NCBI RefSeq assembly: GCF_004353845.1 | Contig: NZ_CP037864.1 | Coordinates: forward strand, 5,146,001-5,210,000 | Source: Citrobacter arsenatis | Lineage (GTDB): Bacteria > Pseudomonadota > Gammaproteobacteria > Enterobacterales > Enterobacteriaceae | Direction of reading: 5' to 3' | DNA: 64,000 bases | Translations under genes and position numbers: made by a program | Notes under the pieces: model-generated | The model's input: the letters and a program-made list of their open reading frames with translations, nothing else | Databases searched by the model: none | What the model was told of the DNA's origin: nothing | Shown here: in pieces, positions 17,905-26,508 of the stretch | Numbering within the stretch: the stretch's first letter is position 1 | Layout of the letters: each line of letters starts with the position of its first letter

Positions 17905-18198
17905 ATGAAACGAGTCATTTTTCCGATTATTGCCGTCTTTTTCACGCTACCCGGTCTGGCGCAAGCCGACTCGGCTTATGGCAGTCTGCAGGCTGTACAC
18001 GAAAAGAATACCGTTATGAAGGATTTACGTAAGATTTGCACCCCGCAGGGCTCGCCATCGGATGAGGTGTGGGAAAAAATGATTCTGGCCGATACGAGTA
18101 ATCAGCAGCATATCCGCGAAGCGATTCTGGCAATTCAAAGAAACAATCAGAACAACTACTGGGAAGCGCTTGGCAAAGTTGAATGCCCGGATTTATAG
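17905..18198 (+). CDS. yicS: YicS, small secreted protein
   Basis: 97 residues, the same length as E. coli YicS, with a signal peptide (MKRVIFPII, cleavage near AQA/DS) and the recognisable LRKICTPQGSPSDEVWEKM and NNYWEALGKVECPD segments. Two cysteines in the mature part could form a disulfide. It is periplasmic; I know of no established function. Its position between nlpA and nepI matches E. coli once the inserted clusters are ignored. Confidence 0.88.
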   Translation: MKRVIFPIIAVFFTLPGLAQADSAYGSLQAVHEKNTVMKDLRKICTPQGSPSDEVWEKMILADTSNQQHIREAILAIQRNNQNNYWEALGKVECPDL

Positions 18199-18235
18199 GC
18201 GTGAAGCGAAGTAGCTCCACGCCAGGGGGATAGCG

Positions 18236-19183
18236 TTAACGCTGAGGAATAATTAAGTCGCCGCGCAGCACGTACGAGCCCAGCACGCTCTGGGTTTTCT
18301 CGTTAAGCCAACTGACGATCCGTGCCGCCATGGCGTCCATAGAATATTCAATCGCCGGGATAGTTGGGATCCCCGGCAGATGCAGCGATCCGGCCAGGCT
18401 AAAGACCATAATGTCTTGCGGAACAGATTTATTAAACGCCTGCAACTGCGGAATCACCCGCTGTGCCTGCTGCTCATCCGCCACCAGCAGTGCGTTGAAA
18501 TTTAGCGTCGACGCGTTGTTAAGCAGCTCTTGCAAGGCCACTGACGATGACGTTGCGGCCATAAATACCAGGTTACGGTTAAACGGCAGGAAGTTTTTTT
18601 CCAGTGCGTGTTTATAGCCCAACAGCACCTGTTCGGAGAAACCCATCCCGTCCGGATGAATTAAGGCAATCTGGCGTCGGTTCTGACTTATCAGGTAGTT
18701 ACAGGCGGTTTCGGTGGCAAATTCATGATCGAACTGAATGCTGTTGACGTCATCGCCGGAATCCAGACAATCCACCAGAATGACATTCTCCTGATTGATA
18801 TTGAGCGGGAAACGCGCGCCGATAATCAGGACGTCGTCGCACAAACCGCAGCTTAATTCATCAAGAGCGCTCATGACTTCCGCTTTGGTATTGGCAAAAC
18901 GCAGCAGCAGGTGCTTTTGATGCTGGCTAAGATGCTTCTCCAGCGCGTAGAGATAACCCGTTGTCTGATTGATGTTGTCCTGCGCGCATATCACGCCAAT
19001 ACAGCCCGTAGACTGGCTGAGTAGCGACTGTGCTATCACGTTCGGACGATAATTGAGTTCATCCACCGCTTTCAGTACGGCGAGGCGGCTGGCCTCTTTT
19101 ACGCCGCGCGAACCGCTCAACACGCGTGATACCGTGGCTTTTGACACGCCAGCCAAACGCGATACATCGTTGATAGTAGACAT
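18236..19183 (-). CDS. LacI-family repressor of the adjacent beta-glucoside PTS cluster
   Basis: 315 residues. The LacI HTH is at the very N-terminus (TINDVSRLAGVSKATVSRVLSG), followed by a hinge (YRPNVIAQSL) and a periplasmic-binding-protein-like effector domain. The second ATG (19183) is preferred because GGGGAG is five bases upstream; the previous ATG is too close. It is divergent from the EIIB gene across a 292-bp space with two operator-like palindromes, so autoregulation and control of the PTS genes are likely. The effector is probably a phosphorylated beta-glucoside (inference). Confidence 0.85.
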   Translation of the reverse strand: MSTINDVSRLAGVSKATVSRVLSGSRGVKEASRLAVLKAVDELNYRPNVIAQSLLSQSTGCIGVICAQDNINQTTGYLYALEKHLSQHQKHLLLRFANTKAEVMSALDELSCGLCDDVLIIGARFPLNINQENVILVDCLDSGDDVNSIQFDHEFATETACNYLISQNRRQIALIHPDGMGFSEQVLLGYKHALEKNFLPFNRNLVFMAATSSSVALQELLNNASTLNFNALLVADEQQAQRVIPQLQAFNKSVPQDIMVFSLAGSLHLPGIPTIPAIEYSMDAMAARIVSWLNEKTQSVLGSYVLRGDLIIPQR

Positions 19184-19280
19184 CATTCTCCCCTGACAGG
19201 ACCCGCCCGGCCCTTTCCATCCTGAATTTAACATTGGCTCAAATAATCGCCATCCGCAGTATAGCTGTTTCCGTTTTTCA

Positions 19281-19297
19281 TGGAAACCGATTTTCCA
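19281..19297. promoter_or_regulatory. LacI-family operator-like palindrome, distal
   Basis: TGGAAA-CCGAT-TTTCCA, an imperfect 17-bp palindrome about 98 bp upstream of the repressor start. It shares GGAAACCG with the proximal site, which supports recognition by one protein and possible looping. Confidence 0.65.
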
Positions 19298-19407
19298 TTT
19301 GGACTCAAAAAGAGATTTCCACAGCCAATTTCGTGAGCTAAATCCAAATAATTAGCCTCATAAGAATAAGATCTTGATGGCTGTCACAATTCCGTTTTCC
19401 ATGGATG

Positions 19408-19421
19408 GAAACCGGTTTCCG
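19408..19421. promoter_or_regulatory. LacI-family operator-like palindrome, proximal
   Basis: GGAAACCGGTTTCC is a perfect 14-bp palindrome with a central CG, typical of LacI-family operators, 55 bp before the EIIB start. A second, overlapping inverted pair (TTTTCCAT/ATGGAAA) lies just upstream. Confidence 0.72.
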
Positions 19422-19475
19422 TATGATATCAAATCAGACTCGCAATAAGTTTTTACATTTAAAGGATGGTTCACC

Positions 19476-19790
19476 ATGTTCAGGATTATGTTGTGTTGTT
19501 CGGCAGGGATGTCCACCAGCTTGCTGGTTCGTAAAATGATTGAGGAGGCAGAATCTCGCGGGCTGCCCGTGAAGATTGAGGCCTACGGCGTTTCCGAATT
19601 TGACATACAGTTTCCAAATTACCAGGTGGTACTGCTCGGCCCCCAGGTAAAGTACATGCTTAATACGCTCTCCGAAAAGGCTGCCACCCAGGGTATACCC
19701 GTAAAAGCCATAGATATGATGGATTACGGTATGCAACGCGGTGACAAAGTGCTGGATTATGCTCTGTCGCTGATTGAAGCGACACACTAG
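19476..19790 (+). CDS. PTS EIIB, lactose/cellobiose (Chb) family
   Basis: 104 residues. The P-loop CSAGMSTSLL gives the phosphocysteine at Cys8 (equivalent to Cys10 of ChbB), and VVLLGPQVKYML is the second family signature. It accepts phosphate from the EIIA encoded at 22549 and phosphorylates the incoming beta-glucoside at the EIIC. First gene of the cluster, 12 bp before EIIC, with AAAGGA upstream. Confidence 0.9.
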   Translation: MFRIMLCCSAGMSTSLLVRKMIEEAESRGLPVKIEAYGVSEFDIQFPNYQVVLLGPQVKYMLNTLSEKAATQGIPVKAIDMMDYGMQRGDKVLDYALSLIEATH

Positions 19791-19802
19791 AAGGGTGTCT
19801 CT

Positions 19803-21134
19803 ATGAGTTCGTTATATCAGTCAATGGTTGCCGTCATTGAACAATCCATCACCCCTATCGCTGGCAAGTTAGGGCAGCAAAAATATGTGATTGCGATTCG
19901 TGACGGTTTTACGGCGGCGCTGCCGTTTATGATCATCGGCTCTTTCATGCTGGTGTTTATTTTTCCGCCGTTCTCTGCCGATACCACCAACAGCTTTGCC
20001 CGAGGCTGGCTCGACTTCTCGGCAACTTATCGTGAACAGCTGATGCTGCCGTTTAACCTCAGCATGGGTGTTATGACGTTCTTTATTTCCGTGGGCATTG
20101 GTGCCAGTCTGGGCCGTCAGTTTAATCTCGATCCGATCATGTCTGGCCTGCTGGCCTTTATGGCGTTTTTGCTGGTTGCTGCGCCCTATGCCGACGGTAA
20201 AATCTCCACGCAATATCTGTCTGGTCAGGGGATCTTTACCGCCCTCATCACCGCTATTTACTCCACCCGCATCTATGCCTGTCTGAAGCAGAATAACGTG
20301 ACAATACGCCTGCCGAAGGAAGTGCCGACCGGCGTCGCGCGTTCATTTGAAATCCTGATTCCGGTACTGGTGGTGATTGCGACCCTGCATCCGCTGAACC
20401 TGTTTATCGAAGCACAAACCGGAATGATCATCCCGCAGGCGATTATGCACCTGCTGGAGCCGCTGGTTTCCGCTTCTGACTCCCTGCCAGCCATTCTGCT
20501 TTCCGTCCTGCTGTGCCAGATTTTCTGGTTTGCGGGTATTCACGGCGCGCTGATTGTCACCGGAATTATGAACCCATTCTGGATGGCTAACTTATCCGCC
20601 AACCAGGCTGCTCTGGCGGCAGGAGCAGCGCTACCTCACGTCTATCTGCAAGGCTTCTGGGATCACTACCTGCTGATTGGTGGCGTTGGTTCGACATTAC
20701 CGCTGGCGTTCCTGCTGCTGCGCAGCCGCGTCGCCCACCTGCGCACCATCGGCAAAATGGGAATTGTGCCTAGTTTCTTTAATATCAATGAGCCTATTCT
20801 GTTTGGTGCGCCAATCATCATGAACCCGATGTTGTTCATCCCGTTCGTCTGCGTCCCGTTGGTCAACGCCGTGCTGGCCTATAGCGCCACCAAACTCGGC
20901 TGGCTGGCACAAGTCGTTTCGCTGACGCCGTGGACCACGCCTGCGCCGATCGGTGCATCCTGGGCCGCGAACTGGGCGTTAAGCCCGGTGGTGATGTGCT
21001 TTATCTGTATGGCGATGTCAGCGCTGATGTACCTACCATTCCTGCGAGCTTACGAACGTTCTTTGCTGAAAACCGAAGAGCAAAAAGCCCAGGATGCCGT
21101 CTCCGTGGCGAACGCTGCCCGTAGCAACTCATAA
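19803..21134 (+). CDS. PTS EIIC, lactose/cellobiose family permease
   Basis: 443 residues, ten or so membrane helices, EIIC-Lac/Cel family. Recognisable segments are the N-terminal GQQKYVIAIRDGFTAALPFMIIGS, the FAGIHGALIVTGIMNPF loop and FNINEPILFGAPIIMNP, which contains the substrate-contacting His and Glu in relatives such as ChbC. It would import cellobiose, arbutin/salicin-like or related beta-glucosides. GGGTG lies upstream, and its stop overlaps a weaker upstream ATG of the next gene. Confidence 0.9.
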   Translation: MSSLYQSMVAVIEQSITPIAGKLGQQKYVIAIRDGFTAALPFMIIGSFMLVFIFPPFSADTTNSFARGWLDFSATYREQLMLPFNLSMGVMTFFISVGIGASLGRQFNLDPIMSGLLAFMAFLLVAAPYADGKISTQYLSGQGIFTALITAIYSTRIYACLKQNNVTIRLPKEVPTGVARSFEILIPVLVVIATLHPLNLFIEAQTGMIIPQAIMHLLEPLVSASDSLPAILLSVLLCQIFWFAGIHGALIVTGIMNPFWMANLSANQAALAAGAALPHVYLQGFWDHYLLIGGVGSTLPLAFLLLRSRVAHLRTIGKMGIVPSFFNINEPILFGAPIIMNPMLFIPFVCVPLVNAVLAYSATKLGWLAQVVSLTPWTTPAPIGASWAANWALSPVVMCFICMAMSALMYLPFLRAYERSLLKTEEQKAQDAVSVANAARSNS

Positions 21135-21154
21135 TGAATCAAGGAGTCAGAACA

Positions 21155-22537
21155 ATGAGATACCGTTTTCCTGAGAACTTCTGGTGGGGCAGTGCCTGCT
21201 CAGCGCTGCAAACCGAAGGGGATAGCCTGAACGGCGGCAAAAGCCAGACCACGTGGGACGTGTGGTTCGACCGTCAGCCAGGTCGTTTCCATCAGGGGGT
21301 TGGTCCGGCAAATACCTCGACCTTTTATCAGCACTGGAAACAAGACATCGCACTGCTCAAACAGCTGAAGCACAACAGCTTCCGCACGTCTCTGAGCTGG
21401 TCGCGACTGCTCCCGGACGGTACCGGCGAGGTTAATCCTGAAGCCGTCGAGTTCTATAACAACGTTATCGACGAGCTGCTCGCACAGGGTATTACGCCCT
21501 TTATCACCCTGTTCCACTTCGACATGCCAATGGTGATGCAGGAGAAAGGCGGCTGGGAAAACCGTGAAGTGGTCGAGGCGTTTGGCCGCTACGCACAGAC
21601 GTGTTTCAAATTGTTCGGCAACCGGGTGAAGCACTGGTTTACTTTCAACGAGCCAATTGTCCCGGTAGAAGGCGGCTATCTGTATGACTTCCATTACCCT
21701 AACGTGGTGGATTTCAAACGCGCAGCCACCGTGGCGTATCACACCGTACTGGCGCATTCTATGGCGGTTCGGGCGTATCGTGATGCAAACCATGACGGTG
21801 AAATCGGCGTAGTGCTGAATTTAACGCCTTCCTACCCGCGCTCGCAAAATCCGGCGGATGTGAAAGCCGCACACTATGCGGATCTGCTGTTTAACCGCAG
21901 CTTCCTCGACCCGGTGCTGAAGGGTGAATACCCGGCAGACCTGGTGGCATTGCTGAAAGAATACGATCAGCTTCCGGCCTGCCAGCCCGACGACGCGCAG
22001 TTGATCGCCGACGGTAAAATCGACCTGTTGGGGATTAACTATTACCAACCGCGTCGCGTGAAATGTCGCGATAGCGCCGTCAATCCTGACGCACCGTTTA
22101 TGCCAGAGTCGCTGTTTGATTACTACGAAATGCCGGGCCGGAAAATGAACCCTTATCGTGGATGGGAAATTTATGAGCCGGGTATTTACGATATTATTAC
22201 TAATCTACGTGATAATTATGGTAACCCGCGCTGTTTTATTTCTGAAAACGGTATGGGAGTCGAGAATGAGCAGCGTTTTATTCAGCAAGCGCAAATCAAC
22301 GACAGTTACCGTATTGAATTTGTCTCTGAGCATCTTAAATGGCTACATAAAGGAATTAACGAAGGCTGTAATTGCCTTGGCTACCATATGTGGACCTTTA
22401 TTGATAACTGGTCATGGCTCAACGGCTATAAAAACCGCTACGGTTTTGTCCAGTTAGATTTAGCAACGCAAAAACGCACGGTGAAAAAGAGCGGCGAATG
22501 GTTTGCCCATACCGCCGAAAATAATGGTTTTAATTGA
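21155..22537 (+). CDS. GH1 6-phospho-beta-glucosidase
   Basis: 460 residues, full-length GH1 barrel. The acid/base is Glu166 in FTFNEP, and the nucleophile is Glu364 in ISENGMG. The PENFWWGSACSALQTEG opening is the GH1 N-terminal signature. The start at 21155 has AAGGAG eight bases upstream; an ATG overlapping the EIIC stop (21134) lacks its own site. It hydrolyses the phosphorylated beta-glucoside delivered by the PTS in the cytoplasm. Exact aglycone or sugar preference is not readable here. Confidence 0.92.
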   Translation: MRYRFPENFWWGSACSALQTEGDSLNGGKSQTTWDVWFDRQPGRFHQGVGPANTSTFYQHWKQDIALLKQLKHNSFRTSLSWSRLLPDGTGEVNPEAVEFYNNVIDELLAQGITPFITLFHFDMPMVMQEKGGWENREVVEAFGRYAQTCFKLFGNRVKHWFTFNEPIVPVEGGYLYDFHYPNVVDFKRAATVAYHTVLAHSMAVRAYRDANHDGEIGVVLNLTPSYPRSQNPADVKAAHYADLLFNRSFLDPVLKGEYPADLVALLKEYDQLPACQPDDAQLIADGKIDLLGINYYQPRRVKCRDSAVNPDAPFMPESLFDYYEMPGRKMNPYRGWEIYEPGIYDIITNLRDNYGNPRCFISENGMGVENEQRFIQQAQINDSYRIEFVSEHLKWLHKGINEGCNCLGYHMWTFIDNWSWLNGYKNRYGFVQLDLATQKRTVKKSGEWFAHTAENNGFN

Positions 22538-22548
22538 GAACAGAAGAA

Positions 22549-22851
22549 ATGATTGCATTAGAAGAAGCAGTAATGGAAATCATCGTCAATGCCGGACAGT
22601 CCCGTAGCCTGTGCTTCGAAGCACTACATGCCGCGCGCGCCGGGAATATTGACGAGGCAAAAAGCCTGCTTCGTGAGGCTGACGGCTACGCCCGTCAGGC
22701 TCATCACATGCAAACCAAATTGATCGAACAGGACGCCGGGGAAGCCCGGCAACCCATGACATTAATTATGGTGCATGCGCAGGATCACTTAATGACATCG
22801 TTATTAGCCCGCGAACTGTCAGAAGAAATTATCCATCTGTATCAGCGTTAA
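22549..22851 (+). CDS. PTS EIIA, lactose/cellobiose (Chb) family
   Basis: 100 residues forming the three-helix EIIA-Lac fold. QTKLIEQDAGE and VHAQDHLMTS are the family signatures; His76 in VHAQDH corresponds to phospho-His89 of ChbA. The ATG at 22549 follows AGAAG and gives the family's usual end of helix 1; a TTG overlapping the GH1 stop is an alternative. It completes a three-component PTS with the EIIB and EIIC upstream. Confidence 0.88.
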   Translation: MIALEEAVMEIIVNAGQSRSLCFEALHAARAGNIDEAKSLLREADGYARQAHHMQTKLIEQDAGEARQPMTLIMVHAQDHLMTSLLARELSEEIIHLYQR

Positions 22852-23056
22852 TCGTTAATTAACATTCAACAACGGAGATAGCATTACGATTAAATAAAGC
22901 AACCCTGTACCCGTTATTAAAACAGAAAAATCAACTTGTTTTGGTGATAGCAAATTTAACCGAGACGGGATGGTTATTATCTTAAAATAAATTAATACAC
23001 ACGCTTATTCAGAATGCTCCGCGCAAACTGAAGGGTAAAGTGTCGATGAGATAACC

Positions 23057-24436
23057 ATGAACATGATAAAAAAACTTCCAGTCACGCTGGCGGTCATCGC
23101 CGCGCTGTGCCCAATTTCTGTCCTCGCACAGGAATTCACACAAGAACAAATTGATGCCATCGTCGCCAAAGCCGTCGATAAAGCGCTGGCAGAGCGTCAG
23201 GCGAAAATGGATGCCGCCGTCGCGAAAAAAACCGATGTTATTAACGAGCCGCAAAGCGCGGCGCAATCGCCGGATATGGCGATTCCGTTCGGTGTGAAAT
23301 TTAGCGGCTATGCGCGGTACGGCGCGCATTTCCAGAGCGGCGATCAGAAATACGTTGGCGTAGATGGCTCCTACAACGGTGCTTCCGCTATCGGTCGCCT
23401 GGGTAACGAAGGCAACGGCGGCGAGTTCCAGCTCTCAAAAGCGTTTAAAAGCGACAACGGCGCTATCTGGGACATCAACGTGATGATCGACCATTGGGGC
23501 GACGAAGTTAACCTGAAAAAAGCCTATGCGGGCGTAACCAACGTGCTGGAATCCAATCCTAACGCCTATATCTGGGCAGGCCGCGACTTCCACCAGCGTC
23601 CGCAACAGGGGATCAACGACTACTTCTGGATGAACCACGACGGTCAGGGTGCCGGGGTGAAAAACTTCGACATCGGCGGCGTACAGTTTGATGTCGCCAC
23701 CGTTGCCGCAGTTGAATCGTGCAGCCCGGAAGTGATGGAGGACGAAGCTAACCCGTCACGCATTACCTGTACCGGCGGTTCCGGCACCGGTGATAAAGGC
23801 AACTACGCGGTTACGTCAAAAATTCACAATATGAAGGTCGGCCCGCTGGATCTGGAGATCTACGCCAACTACGGTTTTGACTCTAAAGCCGTCGAAAGCG
23901 ATGACCGCCTGAAAGCCTGGCAGGGCGCATTCGTGCTGAGCCACACCAACGACAGCGGCGTGAACAAAGTGATTGCCCGTTATTCTGATAATTCCGACAA
24001 CAGCGTCTATAACAAAACTGACGATCTGACCACGGTTTACGCCAGCTTCGAGGGAAGCCATAAGTTTACCCGTCAGGCGCAGGTAGAATATCTGTTAGCG
24101 TTCCATGATTACGACAACAGCGCCGATAAGAGCGATAACCGTAAGAACTACGGTGCGATTGTGCGTCCGATGTACTTCTGGAACGACGTTCACTCCACCT
24201 GGCTGGAAGCGGGCTATCAGCGTGTTGATTACGACAACGGCGGGGATAACCACGGCTGGAAACTGACCTTGTCGCAGAACATGTCGATCGCCATGGGACC
24301 GGAGTTCCGCCCGATGCTGCGCTTCTACGTCACCGGCGGCAAAGTGGACAATGACCGCACTGCGCGGGTGAACGGCACACAGGATGAAACGCTGGACGAC
24401 TTCAACCTTGGTGCCATGTGGGAAGCGTGGTTCTGA
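23057..24436 (+). CDS. LamB-family carbohydrate porin (BglH/ScrY-like)
   Basis: 459 residues. A signal peptide (cleavage near LAQ/EF, residue 24-25) is followed by a charged, Ala-rich helix of about 40 residues (EQIDAIVAKAVDKALAERQ), as in ScrY and BglH, then an 18-strand LamB-type barrel starting at GVKFSGYARYGAHF and ending in the aromatic terminus WEAWF needed for outer-membrane assembly. It would admit beta-glucosides across the outer membrane for the adjacent PTS. It is separated from EIIA by a 205-bp AT-rich gap and may have its own promoter. Confidence 0.88.
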   Translation: MNMIKKLPVTLAVIAALCPISVLAQEFTQEQIDAIVAKAVDKALAERQAKMDAAVAKKTDVINEPQSAAQSPDMAIPFGVKFSGYARYGAHFQSGDQKYVGVDGSYNGASAIGRLGNEGNGGEFQLSKAFKSDNGAIWDINVMIDHWGDEVNLKKAYAGVTNVLESNPNAYIWAGRDFHQRPQQGINDYFWMNHDGQGAGVKNFDIGGVQFDVATVAAVESCSPEVMEDEANPSRITCTGGSGTGDKGNYAVTSKIHNMKVGPLDLEIYANYGFDSKAVESDDRLKAWQGAFVLSHTNDSGVNKVIARYSDNSDNSVYNKTDDLTTVYASFEGSHKFTRQAQVEYLLAFHDYDNSADKSDNRKNYGAIVRPMYFWNDVHSTWLEAGYQRVDYDNGGDNHGWKLTLSQNMSIAMGPEFRPMLRFYVTGGKVDNDRTARVNGTQDETLDDFNLGAMWEAWF

Positions 24437-24453
24437 TTAGTAAGTCGTGAAGT

Positions 24454-24530
24454 GCCGGATGCGGCGAGAACGCCTTATCCGGCTTACGGTTAGAGCCTGT
24501 AGGCCGGATAAGCGCAGCGCCATCCGGCAA
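24454..24530. repeat. BIME (paired REP elements)
   Basis: Two inverted REP units (GCCGGATGCGGCG...CCTTATCCGGC and GTAGGCCGGATAAGCG...CCATCCGGC) between the convergent porin and nepI genes, a typical position for RNA 3'-end protection. Confidence 0.88.
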
Positions 24531-24543
24531 ATAGCTCCTGAGA

Positions 24544-25737
24544 TCATTGCATATCCTTTATGCGAACTTTCGCTGCCACCAGAAGCGCCGTCAGCAGCAT
24601 CAGGCTGCCGGAGAGCATCAGGGGCGACAGCAGTCCGAGGTTATCGAGCGCATAGCCTCCCACCGCTGCCCCGCAGGTATTGGCAAGCTGGATCACGGCG
24701 ACCTGGACGGATCCGGCTTTTTCTGCCTGATCGGCAAGCGAGCGCGTGATCCACGTCGACCAACCAACCGGCACCAGAGCAAACAACAGACCCCAGATAA
24801 TCGCAATTCCTGCCGCCACCACTTTGTCGCTGCCCCCCAGGATCAGGACCAACGCACTGAGCGCCAGCACCAATGGCGCACCGGCTAAGGCCAGTTTTAC
24901 CGAGCGCTTCAGAATCATCGACGAGAACGACGTCCCAACAAAACTGGCAATACCAAAGCTCAGCAACACCAGCGTCAGGCCATCAACGTCAAAACCGGCC
25001 AGATTCATATAGATCGGGCGAATATAGGTAAAGAAGGCGAACTGCCCGGCAAAGGACATGAAGATGGCAATCATGCCAGCCATCACCCCCGGCCGTTGCA
25101 GCAGGCGAAACATGTTCTGTTTCTGATGCGAAGGTTCACCAGGCAGCGAAGGCAACGATCTCACCACCCATATAGTGCACAGCACGCCCATTACCGCCGC
25201 CGCATTAAACACGTTGCGCCAGCCGATAATGCCGCCCAAAAAGCTCCCAAGCGGCGCGGCAATCACCAGCGCGATTGAGACCGCGCCAAAAATTACCGAC
25301 AGTGCTTTCGGTACCGTGCGTGCGGGAACCAGACGCATGGTCAGCGACGCCGACATCGCCCAGAAGCCGCCAAGCGCGAGACCGAGGCAGGCGCGGCCAA
25401 CGAGCAGCAGCGAAAAAGAGTTGGCAAAGGAAACCAGCAGACAGGAGAGCGTCAGCAACACCGAAAACAGGATCACCACGTAGCGACGATCGGTCGCCTG
25501 AATAATTTGCGTCACAAACAGGCTGGCAAACATGGCGACAAATGCCGTCACGGTCACCGATTGGCCGGCCACACCTTCAGAAATCCCCAGATCCTGCGCC
25601 ATCGGCGTTAACAGGCTAACGGGCAGAAACTCAACGGTTATCAGGCAGGCAACGCAGAACGCCACGGCAAACACCGCCGACCAGTTCGGGCGGACATTTG
25701 CCTCAGCGCGGGATTTTTGTTCAACAGCTTCACTCAT
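24544..25737 (-). CDS. nepI: NepI, purine ribonucleoside efflux pump
   Basis: 397 residues, 12-helix MFS protein of the DHA1 type. Sequence and length fit E. coli NepI (YicM), an exporter of inosine and guanosine that gives resistance to 6-mercaptopurine and analogues. FFTYIRPIYMNLAGF and the GWSTWITRSL segment are characteristic of this group. It stands between a BIME and another BIME and shows no operon partner. Position before yicN matches E. coli. Confidence 0.9.
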   Translation of the reverse strand: MSEAVEQKSRAEANVRPNWSAVFAVAFCVACLITVEFLPVSLLTPMAQDLGISEGVAGQSVTVTAFVAMFASLFVTQIIQATDRRYVVILFSVLLTLSCLLVSFANSFSLLLVGRACLGLALGGFWAMSASLTMRLVPARTVPKALSVIFGAVSIALVIAAPLGSFLGGIIGWRNVFNAAAVMGVLCTIWVVRSLPSLPGEPSHQKQNMFRLLQRPGVMAGMIAIFMSFAGQFAFFTYIRPIYMNLAGFDVDGLTLVLLSFGIASFVGTSFSSMILKRSVKLALAGAPLVLALSALVLILGGSDKVVAAGIAIIWGLLFALVPVGWSTWITRSLADQAEKAGSVQVAVIQLANTCGAAVGGYALDNLGLLSPLMLSGSLMLLTALLVAAKVRIKDMQ

Positions 25738-25824
25738 TTTGTTACCTGCGTGGGGTTATTGTAGAAAAGTTACGCAGTGTAACATTAAATTTGTGACGCA
25801 TTTAACGTTTTGGCAACTCTCAAC

Positions 25825-25900
25825 GCCGGATAGCGGCGTCGCCTTATCCGGCCTACGACCGAGCTCCTTTGTAGGCCTGATAAGCGTAGCGCCATCAGGC
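25825..25900. repeat. BIME (paired REP elements)
   Basis: Two inverted REP units (GCCGGATAGCGGCG..CCTTATCCGGCC and GTAGGCCTGATAAGCG..CCATCAGGC) between nepI and yicN. The second unit is the CTGAT variant. Confidence 0.88.
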
Positions 25901-25907
25901 ATCACTA

Positions 25908-26372
25908 TCAGTGCAGCCAGTGCACACCCTCTTCGGGCTGGAAAAAGGCGTTATAGCGCATCTGGAACACATTAAGCTCCTGCATATCCGGCTCCATCTC
26001 GCGCAGAAATCCGAGCGCCAGACGCACCTGAGCGTCGGTAATCGGTGCGGCGAGCCGGGCTTTTTGCAGCCAACGGTGCCACTGCAGCAGGTTCTGCTCG
26101 CTGCCGTCGACAATAACGATTTGCCAGATCAACAGCACCTGGGCGGCATTTTGCAGATGCGATTCATCCGGGCGGTGCAGGTATTGTAAAAAAGCCTCCC
26201 CCTGTACTTTTCCCATCTGATCGATCATCGATTCTACCGGCACGACATCAATATTCAGTCGCTCGCTCAGACGACGAATCGCCCGTCGCGACCCGGACGT
26301 CAGCACCCGAAAACCCACCACAAAAACAACCACCAACGTGGCCAGCATTATCCAAATCATGTGCACATCCAT
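25908..26372 (-). CDS. yicN: YicN, DUF1198 membrane-anchored protein
   Basis: 154 residues, or 150 from an internal ATG at 26360, which equals the length I recall for E. coli YicN. One N-terminal helix (IWIMLATLVVVFVVGF) anchors a cytoplasmic, mostly helical domain; the ending NAFFQPEEGVHWLH is family-specific. No function is established. In E. coli the next genes would be adeQ and adeD, but here uhpT follows directly. Confidence 0.85.
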   Translation of the reverse strand: MDVHMIWIMLATLVVVFVVGFRVLTSGSRRAIRRLSERLNIDVVPVESMIDQMGKVQGEAFLQYLHRPDESHLQNAAQVLLIWQIVIVDGSEQNLLQWHRWLQKARLAAPITDAQVRLALGFLREMEPDMQELNVFQMRYNAFFQPEEGVHWLH

Positions 26373-26459
26373 TACCAGACAGGACGCCCATCATAGCGGC
26401 AAATTCACCTCTGTCGACGGCTGAACGTGTCAACTCTGTAGAGGACAGATCCGAGGCAT

Positions 26460-26488
26460 AAAAAAGCCCGCCATTAAGGCGGGCAAAA
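26460..26488 (-). terminator. uhpT terminator
   Basis: GCCCGCC-TTAAT-GGCGGGC followed by TTTTTT on the minus strand, about 20 bases after the uhpT stop. Confidence 0.88.
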
Positions 26489-26508
26489 GTTACCAATGCA
26501 CACTTAAC

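Noticed and set aside
19322..19400. CRP site upstream of the PTS cluster
   Set aside because: Sequences such as TTCGTGAGC and TGTCACAAT give only half-matches, although catabolite control would be expected for such genes.
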